Shown here in pieces: positions 17,605-26,254 of a stretch of 64,000 nucleotides of DNA. Location of the stretch: the NCBI GenBank assembly GCA_028749115.1, contig JAQURD010000009.1:1-64000 (forward strand). Reading direction: 5' to 3'. The translations under genes and the position numbers were made by a program. Source of the stretch: Acidobacteriota bacterium (lineage in GTDB: Bacteria > Acidobacteriota > Aminicenantia > Aminicenantales > Saccharicenantaceae). Under the pieces are notes generated by a model. It was not told where the DNA came from, ran no database searches, and saw only the letters and a list, made by a program, of their open reading frames with translations. How positions within the stretch are numbered: position 1 is the first letter of the stretch; every line of letters starts with the position of its first letter.

Positions 17605-18402
17605 ATGCTCTCAGCTGAAATAATTATTTCCGACCTGAATAAGATCAGGAAGCAGGCTCCTCTTATTCACAATATCACCAACTACGTTGTCATGAACGTG
17701 ACGGCCAATGCTCAGCTGTCTATTGGTGCTTCTCCCGTAATGGCTCACGCTCTCGAGGAGGTCGAAGACATGACCGGGTTAGCCTCAGCTCTGGTCATCA
17801 ACATCGGCACTCTCAGTCCCGCCTGGGTGCAAGCTATGATCAGAGCTATTAAAAGAGCTGAAGCGAAAAAAATTCCAGTCGTCCTGGATCCGGTTGGAGC
17901 TGGAGCCACCACTTACCGGACAAAAACGGCCAGCCAGTTGCTGCAGGCAGGTCCTGTTGCCATCATCAGAGGCAATGCTTCAGAAATCAGAGCTCTGGTT
18001 GAGACCAATGCCCAGACCAAAGGAGTAGACAGTTTAGAGGTCTCAGGAGCAGCCATTGAAGCCGGACGGCAGCTGTCCTCAAAATATGCCTCGACGGTTA
18101 GTATTAGCGGGCCGGTTGATTATATTATCAAGGGGGCGCAGACCATTGCTGTTTACAATGGCCACCCGCTGATGCCCCGGGTAACCGGGCTGGGCTGTAC
18201 TGCCACCGCCCTAACTGCAGCTTTTGCCGCTGTTAATCATGATTATTTTCAGGCAGCTGCTGGAGCTATGGCCATCATGGGTATTGCCGGTGAACTCGCT
18301 GGAGAAAGCTGCCTCGGACCAGCCAGCTTTGAAATCAGCTTTCGTGACTGGCTCTACCGTCTTTCTGATAAGGAAATTTTTGCCAGGCTGAAAATAAGAT
18401 GA
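17605..18402 (+). CDS. thiM: Hydroxyethylthiazole kinase
   Basis: Salvage kinase that phosphorylates 4-methyl-5-hydroxyethylthiazole. The start region LIHNITNYVVMN, the VLDPVGAGAT segment (near residue 92) and VTGLGCTATA near residue 195, with the conserved Gly/Cys active-site loop, identify ThiM. An ATG at 17599 is only 1 nt from the AGGAGG, while the ATG at 17605 is 7 nt away, so the second is taken (265 aa). It is the first gene after the riboswitch. Its stop overlaps thiE by 4 bp (ATGA). Confidence 0.95.
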   Translation: MLSAEIIISDLNKIRKQAPLIHNITNYVVMNVTANAQLSIGASPVMAHALEEVEDMTGLASALVINIGTLSPAWVQAMIRAIKRAEAKKIPVVLDPVGAGATTYRTKTASQLLQAGPVAIIRGNASEIRALVETNAQTKGVDSLEVSGAAIEAGRQLSSKYASTVSISGPVDYIIKGAQTIAVYNGHPLMPRVTGLGCTATALTAAFAAVNHDYFQAAAGAMAIMGIAGELAGESCLGPASFEISFRDWLYRLSDKEIFARLKIR

Positions 18403-19094
18403 AAGGTAACCGTCTCCTGGATTTAAGCCTCTACCTGGTGACCGACCAGAAACTGGCTGAAAACAGGGATCTGATTGACTTAATCCTGAAAGCCATAAGA
18501 GGCGGAGTGACGGCCGTCCAGCTCAGGGAAAAAGACATTCCTGCCCGGGAATTTTACCAGCTGGCTCTCCAGGTAAGAAAGGCCATTCCCCGGGAAATCC
18601 CGCTGATTATTAACGACCGGCTGGATATAGCTCTGGCCGCCGGGGCAGATGGTCTCCATCTCGGTCAGGCTGATTTACCGGCCGGAATTGCCCGGCAGCA
18701 TTTTGGCCCTCAGGCCATCATCGGACTGTCCATTGAGAATATTCAGCAACTAAAGGAAGCCAGGCACCTACCTGTCAATTATTTAGCTATCAGCCCGGTT
18801 TTTCCCACCCCAACAAAAGCAGATACCGGACCAGCCTGGGGTCTGGCTGGCCTGAAAACGGCCAGACAACTGACTGATCTGCCACTGGTGGTTATTGGTG
18901 GTCTGAACGAAAGAAATGCTGCTACGGTCATGGAAACCGGTGTCGATGGCCTGGCTGTTGTCTCTGCCATCTGCAGTCAGCCAGACCCGGAAAGAGCAGC
19001 CAGAAGATTAAAATCTATTATCACAGAAGCCAGAAAAAATAAACACAATAGATTAATTTTTTCTTCAGGAAAAAGCAGGAAAAATGAAGATTAA
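18399..19094 (+). CDS. thiE: Thiamine-phosphate synthase
   Basis: Joins HMP-pyrophosphate and thiazole phosphate to thiamine monophosphate. A TIM-barrel protein with VQLREKDI (near residue 40), INDRLDIALAAGADGLHLGQ (pyrimidine/pyrophosphate site), PVFPTPTKAD and VIGGLNERN phosphate loop in order. The C-terminus runs about 15 residues past the usual end, is Lys/Arg rich, and overlaps thiL by 11 bp. ThiD, which would supply HMP-PP, is not in the window. Confidence 0.95.
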   Translation: MKGNRLLDLSLYLVTDQKLAENRDLIDLILKAIRGGVTAVQLREKDIPAREFYQLALQVRKAIPREIPLIINDRLDIALAAGADGLHLGQADLPAGIARQHFGPQAIIGLSIENIQQLKEARHLPVNYLAISPVFPTPTKADTGPAWGLAGLKTARQLTDLPLVVIGGLNERNAATVMETGVDGLAVVSAICSQPDPERAARRLKSIITEARKNKHNRLIFSSGKSRKNED

Positions 19095-20115
19095 AAATAG
19101 CCGCCAGCTTTCTGATCTGGGGGAATTTGGTTTTATTGCCCGCCTGGCGGCGGCCGTCAACCATCACCTTCCTGAAAATGTCACCGGCATCGGCGATGAT
19201 TGCGCTGTGGTTCCCTGGGAAGGCAATAGAAATCTCCTGGTGACAACTGACCTCCTACTCGATGGTGTCCACTTCTTAAAGCAGAAAATATCTGCGCGCG
19301 ATCTCGGCTACAAATCCTTGGCCGTCAATCTGAGTGATATCGCCGCCATGGGAGGAAAGCCTCTCTGGGCTTTTCTTTCCATCGCCCTGCCGGCTGAAAC
19401 AAAGGTCTCCTGGGTTGACCAATTTCTTTCGGGCTGGAAAAGCCTCAGCCAGAAAACCGGAGTGAAGCTCCTGGGTGGAGATACCAGTAAAACCAGCGGA
19501 GCCATGGTGATTAACGTGGCTTTGTTGGGAGAAGCCCAGGAAAAATATATTAAATACAGATCAACTGCCAGAACCGGGGAAGTGGTGGCAGTGACAGGCG
19601 AACTTGGCTCATCAGAAGGCGGGTTGCGTCTGATACTTAATGAGCGATTAGAAAATTTGACTGGAAAAGATGAAAAATACTTGCTACGGCGCCATTTCCA
19701 CCCGCAGCCCTGCCTGCGGGAAGGTTTTTTTCTTGCCCATCAACCAGAAGTTGGAGCTATGATGGATGTTTCTGACGGGATTGACTCTGACTTAAAAAGA
19801 ATAATGGAGCGTTCAGACCGCGGAGCCGAGGTTTATCTGGAAGAATTGCCGGTGTCGGCTAGTTTGAAAAGATGCAGCCGGAAATACGGCTGGCATCTGG
19901 AGGAAGCTGCTATCGGCGGTGGAGAAGATTACTGCCTATTGCTCACCGTCAGGTCTGAAAATTTCCAGAGACTCAACGAGCGTTATAGCTTAAAATTCGG
20001 TCGCCGGCTTTATCCGATCGGTCGCATGACAGAAAAAAAAGGAATTCTAACCTATCTAAAAAATGGCCAGCCTGTTTCTTTTCGGCGATTGGGTTTTGAT
20101 CACTTTAGAAGCTGA
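19084..20115 (+). CDS. thiL: Thiamine-monophosphate kinase
   Basis: Makes TPP from thiamine monophosphate with ATP, the last step of the pathway and the one producing the riboswitch ligand. A PurM/AIR-synthase-fold enzyme: FIARL opening, GIGDDCAVV (metal-binding Asp pair, near residue 37), TTDLLLDGVHF, NLSDIAAMGG (near residue 80), MMDVSDGIDSDL near residue 230. Length (343 aa) is normal. It overlaps thiE and is the last gene of the operon. Confidence 0.95.
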   Translation: MKIKNSRQLSDLGEFGFIARLAAAVNHHLPENVTGIGDDCAVVPWEGNRNLLVTTDLLLDGVHFLKQKISARDLGYKSLAVNLSDIAAMGGKPLWAFLSIALPAETKVSWVDQFLSGWKSLSQKTGVKLLGGDTSKTSGAMVINVALLGEAQEKYIKYRSTARTGEVVAVTGELGSSEGGLRLILNERLENLTGKDEKYLLRRHFHPQPCLREGFFLAHQPEVGAMMDVSDGIDSDLKRIMERSDRGAEVYLEELPVSASLKRCSRKYGWHLEEAAIGGGEDYCLLLTVRSENFQRLNERYSLKFGRRLYPIGRMTEKKGILTYLKNGQPVSFRRLGFDHFRS

Positions 20116-20168
20116 CCGGGCCGGAGTCAGAGTTCCTGCTTTGATTTTATTTATTCTTTTATATTCTC

Positions 20169-21041
20169 TTAATTTTCAGCTGGGGGATTTTCTAACTTAA
20201 GTACTTCCTGCAGGACATCAGCCTCTTCAGCCGTGATAATCTTATCCCGAAAAACTACCTGAACTTTAAACTTGCCGTCGTCAGCCTCAACTAATAGGAA
20301 ATGATTGCCTCCCCCATTTTGAACATAGAGATTATTTATGCGCGGGCCACCACCACCGCTGATATAATACTTAATTCCATCTATTTCTCTGGTTGGACCA
20401 AAGCGGTGATAATGGCCGGCAAAAACGGCCAGCACTTTATTCTGCAGAAGCAGAGGATGGACTTTGTTTGTCCAGAAATCTTTGTCAATGTCAAGAACAT
20501 ATTTACTTGTCTTTGTCCAGGTCGGCACATGGAGAAAAACGAAAGCTCCTTTCCATTCATCTGAATTTTTGAGGTCAGCTTTCAGCCAGTTAAATTGTTT
20601 CCGACTGATATGTCCGAGTCTGTTATCCTCAACATTCCAGAGAAAAATCAAATGGTAACCATTAAGATCAACAGACCGATAGGTTAACCCATATCGCCGG
20701 AGATAAACCTCCAAGGATTTCTGACTGTAAATATCATGATTGCCTGGCACCCGGAAAAAAGGTACTTTAATTTTGGCCACCAGGCGATCAAATTCATTCC
20801 ATTGAGAATCAGCCCGGCGAATCCCGTAACCGGCAATCATATCGCCCAGGTGGATGACAGCCTCTGGTTGAAGCTCATTAATTTTCTCTATCATCTGGGT
20901 AAAAAATGGACTTTTCCGGCTCAAAAACTCTGGACTGGTATCACCGATAACCACCAGCCTGAGATCAGCTGCCGCCAGCCAGCCAGGTAGAACGATAATT
21001 ATCAAAAATGAAAATAATTTTTTTATTTCCGGCCTGCTCAA
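20169..21041 (-). CDS. Secreted calcineurin-like metallophosphoesterase
   Basis: An exported phosphoesterase (290 aa). Signal peptide at residues 1-25 ends at WLAAAD. The five metallophosphatase blocks are in order: VIGDTS (block D), HLGDMI (GD), GNHD, HVPT and GHYHRFG (GHxH), so the di-metal site appears complete. The start is TTG with AGGA 6 nt upstream; an overlapping ATG is out of frame. The target is unknown. It is followed on the same strand side by other secreted phosphatase-like genes (21791-24499 and the tyrosine-type phosphatase at 25113), a loose functional grouping only. Confidence 0.88.
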   Translation of the reverse strand: MSRPEIKKLFSFLIIIVLPGWLAAADLRLVVIGDTSPEFLSRKSPFFTQMIEKINELQPEAVIHLGDMIAGYGIRRADSQWNEFDRLVAKIKVPFFRVPGNHDIYSQKSLEVYLRRYGLTYRSVDLNGYHLIFLWNVEDNRLGHISRKQFNWLKADLKNSDEWKGAFVFLHVPTWTKTSKYVLDIDKDFWTNKVHPLLLQNKVLAVFAGHYHRFGPTREIDGIKYYISGGGGPRINNLYVQNGGGNHFLLVEADDGKFKVQVVFRDKIITAEEADVLQEVLKLENPPAEN

Positions 21042-21124
21042 TTTTCATCCTAGCTGGCGATAAACATTAAATTTTAAGAAAAGTTGCCTCCGACCAGCCA
21101 TCAGGGAAGAAGCCATGCGATTCA

Positions 21125-21646
21125 TTAACTCTGCCGCTGGAAGCGAAGAGCATATTTTTGGGGAAAATCACCCCAGGCCAGGTCCACTTTTATCCTTTTA
21201 GCAGCTACCTCCTCATCAGCATAAGCCTCAACTACCTGGCCAATAAAAAGCATTTTATCACCTGTTTGCACCTGATTTTTGACCTGGCATTCGAGATGAG
21301 CCAGGCATTCATCAACGATCGGAACACTGACTCTCCGCCCGGCAACAGGAGTCAGCCCGGCAGCCTCAAACTTATCAATTTCACGTCCTGTCCGGGAACC
21401 ACAAAAATAGATTTTGGCTTTCAAACTGGCAGGAGGAATATTGACTATAAATTCCTTCCTGACCTCAATTAATTCTCTTGAATAAGAAGTTAACCCCAGA
21501 GCGCAGGCAACCAGGGGAGGCTGCTTGGAAACGGGCAGGCAAAAGCTAACAGCCGCAATAGTGTTTTTCCCGCCAGAATCGCCTGAAGTAATTAGATAAT
21601 GCCTCATCGGCCACATAAATTCTAAATACTCTACCTCAACTTTCAT
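21125..21646 (-). CDS. Flavin reductase-like, FMN-binding split-barrel protein
   Basis: A 173-aa split-barrel protein of the flavin reductase/DIM6-NTAB group. YLITSGDSGGKNTIAAVSF is the FMN phosphate-binding loop, and FIVNIPPASL near residue 62 is the conserved second block; the HLECQV and GQVVEAY blocks near residues 115-140 complete the fold. It has no signal peptide. It would reduce or store FMN using NAD(P)H for an unidentified partner. The gene is isolated, with no neighbouring monooxygenase. Confidence 0.88.
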   Translation of the reverse strand: MKVEVEYLEFMWPMRHYLITSGDSGGKNTIAAVSFCLPVSKQPPLVACALGLTSYSRELIEVRKEFIVNIPPASLKAKIYFCGSRTGREIDKFEAAGLTPVAGRRVSVPIVDECLAHLECQVKNQVQTGDKMLFIGQVVEAYADEEVAAKRIKVDLAWGDFPQKYALRFQRQS

Positions 21647-21790
21647 CGCTTTGCCTCTATTAGTTTTTATTATAATTCAGCAGGGGGCCAAAACAAAATT
21701 GATCTTGGCTAACTGACAGCCAGCCTGTCCAGTCTGCCTGCCTACATGTGAGTTTCTAAACTGATTTAAGTTATTTTTAAATCCTCAGGA

Positions 21791-24499
21791 TTATGGAAGA
21801 TCAGCACTGAAATCAACCACTTTAATTTTTTTCACACCGGCTGGCAAAGAGGTTAATTTTTTAATCTCCTTCCAGTTGTCTGTGCCTGGCTCACCGCAGC
21901 AGACAGAATAGGTTCCCGCCCGAAAAACAGGCGGCCTGAATTCGTTTTCTTTAATTCTCAACGTATAGATAACCTCCTGACTTCTTTCCTCCACCACCTG
22001 AACGACCGGGTGGTCGAGGCCTTTAAATCTAAGTGATGGCAGATAAGCCGCCGGCCGACGTCCCTCATTTTCAAGGAAAGAAGAACTGATCGGCCAGCCT
22101 GAAAGAAGACTTGAACCAGGCCAGGACATTCCCTGAGTTACTGACCAGTTTTCAAAGATTATAGTCCCGTCTTTTTTAAACCTTACCAGACCGAAGCCTG
22201 AGGCTTCATGTCCCTCCCCGCCATCAGCCGTTGCTGATGGGTTAGCTACAGCTTTAACCGAGAATCTGTTGCCAAAGGCATCAGTCAGATTGCCCGTAGC
22301 TACAGGCGCAGTTTTAGTCGCTGTTTTGTCTTTCCGGGGAAACCACCTGAGCTTTGACGCAGCCATTAAAGGTTTAGGAACAAAAGCATAACTCGCTTCA
22401 TCATATCGGCTCAATCCATATCTAAGGGAGGCAGCCGGGCCACCGCCACCGGCTAAGTGGATGGCCAGTGCTTTTCTCAGGATTTTAATTGCTTCATCCC
22501 GGCCATTTTTTGGCCAGCCTCCAGAATTAAAGTCAGCAGTAGGCTGATCATCAGGAGGATATTCCCCCGGCAGAGGTGGAGGCGACTTAAAGAGAGCTTC
22601 ATCACCGGCTACACCAGCCGGCGTAGTCTCCAGGCAGACCCACAGACTTTGTGATAAAGCTGCTTTAAACTCAACCTGGCCAGACCAGTCCTCCGCCCAG
22701 CCCTGGAGAAAATCAAGCTGATCTTTTCCATGAAGGTCAGCTCTTTTCGCTTCGGCTTCCTTCAGAACATCAAAAGCCGGGTTTTCCGCCCAGCCATTTC
22801 TAATTTTAGCCTCTGGTAAGGCCGAACCTGGTGGTGTTTTAAACATCCGGTCATCAAGAACAGCCAGGCTCAAGCCACCATAATTTACCTGGCAATAATA
22901 GGGCTTCAGACCTATCCCGGTCAGTTCTGGAGCGGGTGAGTCAGGCAGATGAGATGTCTGAGTAACCAGAACCAGACGGATAAATTCAGCAGGCAGCAAA
23001 AAGCCACCTTCATCCTGTCCCAGAATGAAATTACTGGCTTTCTCACCGGCATCTGTCTTCCCGCCATTTCCCCAGAGCTTAAGCTGGAAATAATCTCTGG
23101 CCTCAGGTGTGATGATAGCTGGCCTGTCTTTCAGCAGGTCAGCAAATGCCCAGCCAAATAAAATCCACTGTCTGAGATACTCCTGTTTTAGTCTGTCAGG
23201 AGAAACTTCTTCCTGCCACCAGGCGGGTGGCCGCCCGAAGACCTGGTTGCCACCAAAAAAGAGCACATCTGGATTGAGGTTTTTCAGGCTGGCCACCACC
23301 TGTGAATAAGGATAATCAATTTCACTCCCGGAAGCTAAAACCGCCAGTCTTATCTCCTCAGGATTATCCGGCTCTGAAGAAATCTGACCACGAAAAGATG
23401 GGAGTCTGGTCTCCTGCCCGTTTTTATCTAAGATTACCAGCCGGTAGGTTACAGTCTGTTTAGAATTCCAGTCTTTAATTGAAAAGAGAACCCCTGCATT
23501 CTCGGGTTGAATTTTTTCTGACGCCGTTCTTTGCCACTGACCGTTATCTTCGACTTCAAAAGCTACCAGACTTTCCTCTGGCAGGCTGCCCGGTATCGCC
23601 TGAGCCCTGAGTTTAAGCTGACTGCGGTTCAAACTGTAAAGGGTAAAAGCTAATGGTCCAAGCTGTCTTTCTGGATGAGTCTCAAGCAGATCGCCTTCAA
23701 GCTCAAGCTGCCAGAACTCTGAGACAGACAGGCTGGACTGGTTAATTTTCATCTCAGGTAAGCTTGAGACCAGGGCCAGTCCCCCTTTGACTTTTTCAGA
23801 TTCCGGCCCATTATCCTCTAATTTATTCAGGAGCTTTCCATTTTGTAGCTCATACAGACCCAGCTCGAGTTGATACCCCCCATCGTTAATTTCAACTCTG
23901 ATTTTAAACTCGACGCCTGTCATTAAGGCCGCTTTTATTATTTCCTGAGTTTCAATTGAGCTAACACTTTCCAGATCCCCAATAAATAACAGGCCGTCGG
24001 TGGTCAGGCCAAGGTCAAGGCCTCCGCCAGCAACGGCTGACTGCCGGTAGTCCCCATCTTTGCCTTTAATGCCCACCCTCAAGCCAATATAGTTTTTAAG
24101 CCGTGGCCGGGAAACTGATGAATTGATTTTTGCTTTAAAACTGGCCTGAAACCCGCCGGCCAGGCCTTCCATCTCCCCGGTCAAAAAATAGACATAACGG
24201 TTCAGGGCCGGGGTCAGGCACTGAAGGCGGCCGGTTTTAACCTGCCAGTCTTCAAAATTGGAGGCGAAAAAATCCGGCCCGGGCCACGGCCGGTTAATCT
24301 CAAGAGATAAATCCAGCTTGAAGTCATCAGCAGCCAGGGGTAAAAATGAGCAGAGAATAGCCAGCCAGCTCAGCAGGAATAAAAAACAGCTTTTTCCCCT
24401 GGTCTGGCTTAGTTTTCTTATTATCTTCCAGCGGGGACTTAAGTATTTAAATCCTGGTGCTAGAAATCTTACTGCTTTTTTCATTAACCTTCGGGCCAT
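21791..24499 (-). CDS. Large secreted PhoD-like protein with degenerate metal site
   Basis: A 902-aa exported protein. A twin-Arg-containing N-region precedes a hydrophobic stretch at about residues 36-55; the true start may be the Met at 24484. Residues 60-260 look like a LamG-type beta domain. From about residue 380 the order of blocks follows PhoD-type phosphatases: a start strand (LAVLASG), PDVLFFGGNQVFG, IITPEARDY, GKDQLDFLQGW and a late HLAGGGGPAASL. Every place where PhoD enzymes keep metal ligands (GDQ, DDHDY, LSGDxH) is altered, so it is probably not a phosphatase. The assignment rests on motif order only; a search is needed to confirm. Confidence 0.55.
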   Translation of the reverse strand: MARRLMKKAVRFLAPGFKYLSPRWKIIRKLSQTRGKSCFLFLLSWLAILCSFLPLAADDFKLDLSLEINRPWPGPDFFASNFEDWQVKTGRLQCLTPALNRYVYFLTGEMEGLAGGFQASFKAKINSSVSRPRLKNYIGLRVGIKGKDGDYRQSAVAGGGLDLGLTTDGLLFIGDLESVSSIETQEIIKAALMTGVEFKIRVEINDGGYQLELGLYELQNGKLLNKLEDNGPESEKVKGGLALVSSLPEMKINQSSLSVSEFWQLELEGDLLETHPERQLGPLAFTLYSLNRSQLKLRAQAIPGSLPEESLVAFEVEDNGQWQRTASEKIQPENAGVLFSIKDWNSKQTVTYRLVILDKNGQETRLPSFRGQISSEPDNPEEIRLAVLASGSEIDYPYSQVVASLKNLNPDVLFFGGNQVFGRPPAWWQEEVSPDRLKQEYLRQWILFGWAFADLLKDRPAIITPEARDYFQLKLWGNGGKTDAGEKASNFILGQDEGGFLLPAEFIRLVLVTQTSHLPDSPAPELTGIGLKPYYCQVNYGGLSLAVLDDRMFKTPPGSALPEAKIRNGWAENPAFDVLKEAEAKRADLHGKDQLDFLQGWAEDWSGQVEFKAALSQSLWVCLETTPAGVAGDEALFKSPPPLPGEYPPDDQPTADFNSGGWPKNGRDEAIKILRKALAIHLAGGGGPAASLRYGLSRYDEASYAFVPKPLMAASKLRWFPRKDKTATKTAPVATGNLTDAFGNRFSVKAVANPSATADGGEGHEASGFGLVRFKKDGTIIFENWSVTQGMSWPGSSLLSGWPISSSFLENEGRRPAAYLPSLRFKGLDHPVVQVVEERSQEVIYTLRIKENEFRPPVFRAGTYSVCCGEPGTDNWKEIKKLTSLPAGVKKIKVVDFSADLP

Positions 24500-24706
24500 T
24501 TATTTATAACAGGCTGTTGTTATTCTGATCGCACACTTCAAGTAAAATTAATTTTAACATCATTCCGGCCGGAAAGGTAGCTGGAAATAGCTCACCTCTC
24601 ACCGGCCAGCAAATCTTAGAGTTCATGATAAACAATTCAGTTATTGTTTCCGGCAATTTTTGTTATAATTTCCGGGCTGATTTTGCATCTCCAGGGAAGC
24701 AAGAAA

Positions 24707-24922
24707 ATGATTCAGCAGGCGGTGATTTTCGCTCTGATTTTCTCTCCAGTCGCTGCCCTTTCTGCTTATCTCATCACCTACGGTGAATACCGGAGACATT
24801 TCCCGGAAGATCGCCGGCGGGCCAGGCGTCTCTCACTTGAATTTGCTCTGGCCGCCTTCATCTTTTTTTTTGTGATCATTGTCCTGGCCATTATCTTCAT
24901 TAATAAATTTTCCCCACCCTGA
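24707..24922 (+). CDS. Small two-helix membrane protein, unknown
   Basis: A 71-aa protein with two predicted transmembrane segments (about residues 4-23 and 47-66) joined by a highly charged Arg-rich loop (YRRHFPEDRRRARR). A longer reading from 24644 exists, but the ATG at 24707 has a weak GGGAAG upstream and starts directly with the membrane helix. I do not recognise a family. The gene lies between the divergent PhoD-like gene and the tyrosine-phosphatase-like gene. Confidence 0.55.
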   Translation: MIQQAVIFALIFSPVAALSAYLITYGEYRRHFPEDRRRARRLSLEFALAAFIFFFVIIVLAIIFINKFSPP

Positions 24923-25112
24923 AAAACTGACCAGAAAGAACAAAATTAAAGAAGAACTTTAATGGTCGGGAAACTGCTGACTGTCCAGCACATCTGGACC
25001 AAACCCGTCTCTTTTCCATCCACTCTGGATATTAGGTCTCAACCTGATTGAGAAAAAGGTTTGACTCATTAATATTTATCCTATAATCTATAAAATAAAA
25101 AGGAAAGTAAAG

Positions 25113-25709
25113 ATGTCAGAATCTATTCAGGGCAGAAGCCGGCGGTGGCAGTTTTCCCTGATTTTGCTCCTGGCTATGAGCTTTCTGCTGGCTAACTCGC
25201 CAGCCTGTCAGAAGAGAGGGCCCCGGCCAGAACACTGGGCAAAACCGATCAAGCTGGCTGGTGTGCCCAACTTTTATCAGGTTAGCGACCTTCTTTACCG
25301 CAGTGCCCAACCAACCAGCCAGGGATTTAAGGCACTGGAAAAATTTGGTATCAGATCAATCATTGACCTGCGGGGCGGCGATCATGACCCGAAATTAATA
25401 GCAGATACGAATCTTAAATATTTTGCCATTCCATCCAGAGCCAGCCAAGTCAGGGAAGATGAGCTGCTGAAATTTCTTAAAATTGTCACCAGCCCGGCTG
25501 ATGGCCCCTATCTTGTTCACTGTCATTACGGGGCTGATCGAACCGGACTCTTTACTGCTGTTTACCGGGTAGTAGTTCAAAATTGGTCAGCAGAAGAAGC
25601 TATCCGGGAAATGCAGTCTGGCGGCTTTGGCTTTAACAACACTTATACCAACATTATTAAATATATAAAGGGATTAGATCCAGAAAAATTCAGGCAAGAT
25701 TTAAAGTAA
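25113..25709 (+). CDS. Exported dual-specificity/tyrosine phosphatase-like protein
   Basis: A 198-aa phosphatase of the DSP/SIW14-like type. The P-loop HCHYGADRTG (near residue 137) fits HCX5R, with Cys and Arg present, and IDLRGG near residue 89 precedes a general-acid loop. An N-terminal hydrophobic segment (residues 14-30) is followed by Cys32 in a weak lipobox (SPAC), so it may be a lipoprotein or be anchored. A TATAAT-like box lies about 30 nt upstream, with an AAGGAAAG SD. The substrate is unknown; it could be phosphotyrosine or an inositol phosphate. Confidence 0.85.
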   Translation: MSESIQGRSRRWQFSLILLLAMSFLLANSPACQKRGPRPEHWAKPIKLAGVPNFYQVSDLLYRSAQPTSQGFKALEKFGIRSIIDLRGGDHDPKLIADTNLKYFAIPSRASQVREDELLKFLKIVTSPADGPYLVHCHYGADRTGLFTAVYRVVVQNWSAEEAIREMQSGGFGFNNTYTNIIKYIKGLDPEKFRQDLK

Positions 25710-25733
25710 ATCCTTTTTGAAGTCTTATTCAAA

Positions 25734-25809
25734 AAAAGCCAGGTATCTTACCCTCCCCCACCCGTGGACATCATCCTCCGGTCCGGGACAGGCTCAATAC
25801 CTGGCTTTT
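25734..25809. terminator. Bidirectional terminator between convergent genes
   Basis: AAAAGCCAGGTAT (25734-25746) is the perfect reverse complement of ATACCTGGCTTTT (25797-25809), a 13-bp stem with A/T tails on both sides. It lies between the stops of the phosphatase (+) and the RRM gene (-). The 50-nt interior is unusually long for a simple terminator and is pyrimidine-rich in its first half. Confidence 0.7.
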
Positions 25810-25848
25810 ATCGTTGGTTTAAGCTACTAACTTATCTTTTAGATTCAA

Positions 25849-26157
25849 TTAATAGCGCCGGCCGCCAGAGGAACTGCGTCCGCGTCCTCCGCCAAAACCG
25901 GTGCGCGGTTTATCCTGCCGCGGTTTGGCTTCATTAACAGTGGCTGTGCGGCCCTTCAGGTTTTTGCCATTCAGGCCATTGATAGCCGCCTGGGCTTCTT
26001 CCTGGTTGGGCATTTCGACAAAGCCGAAACCCCTTGATTCACCGGTGTAGCGATCCTTAATGATGGAGACGCTACTGACCGCACCAAAAGCTTCGAAGGC
26101 TTCCTTCAATTCGCTTTCGGTCAAGTCTCTGGAAAGATTTCCTGCGTAGATGTTCAT
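25849..26157 (-). CDS. RRM-domain RNA-binding protein with glycine/arginine-rich tail
   Basis: A 102-aa protein made of one RRM plus a Gly-rich tail. RNP2 (NIYAGNL, residues 2-8) and RNP1 (RGFGFVEM, near residue 42) are intact, followed by a short basic, Gly/Ser/Arg-rich end (GGGRGRSSSGGRRY). It matches the bacterial cold-inducible Rbp family known from cyanobacteria and other phyla. It binds single-stranded RNA in the cytoplasm. The SD AAAGGAGAG lies 6 nt before ATG, in a leader with competing hairpins (see 26164-26239). Confidence 0.93.
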   Translation of the reverse strand: MNIYAGNLSRDLTESELKEAFEAFGAVSSVSIIKDRYTGESRGFGFVEMPNQEEAQAAINGLNGKNLKGRTATVNEAKPRQDKPRTGFGGGRGRSSSGGRRY

Positions 26158-26163
26158 GCTCTA

Positions 26164-26239
26164 CTCTCCTTTTAAAATTTCCGTTATAAAGGAGAGGAGT
26201 ATGCCGATAAGGGCCCATGCCCTCTTCCTTTATAATCGA
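26164..26239 (-). promoter_or_regulatory. 5' leader of the RRM gene with mutually exclusive hairpins
   Basis: Read on the minus strand, arm B TATAAAGGAAGAGG (26234-26221) can pair with arm A CCTCTCCTTTATA (26197-26185): 13 bp with one bulged A. Arm A can instead pair with the Shine-Dalgarno AAAGGAGAG (26172-26164) through a perfect 9-bp helix. A:B leaves the SD free; A:SD hides it. Arm B would be at the very 5' end of the RNA. Confidence 0.6.
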
Positions 26240-26245
26240 GGTGGT

Positions 26246-26254
26246 ATTATAGCA
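26246..26254 (-). promoter_or_regulatory. Extended -10 promoter of the RRM gene
   Basis: The minus strand reads TGCTATAAT, a perfect extended -10 element. No good -35 hexamer stands at 16-18 bp, as is usual for extended -10 promoters. Initiation is expected near 26239. Confidence 0.6.

Noticed and set aside
26072-26218. A 48-codon minus-strand frame in the RRM leader overlapping the RRM start
   Set aside because: Not reported as a gene: it overlaps RNP2 coding in another frame and the ATG sits in a hairpin loop. Mentioned only as an alternative reading of the leader.
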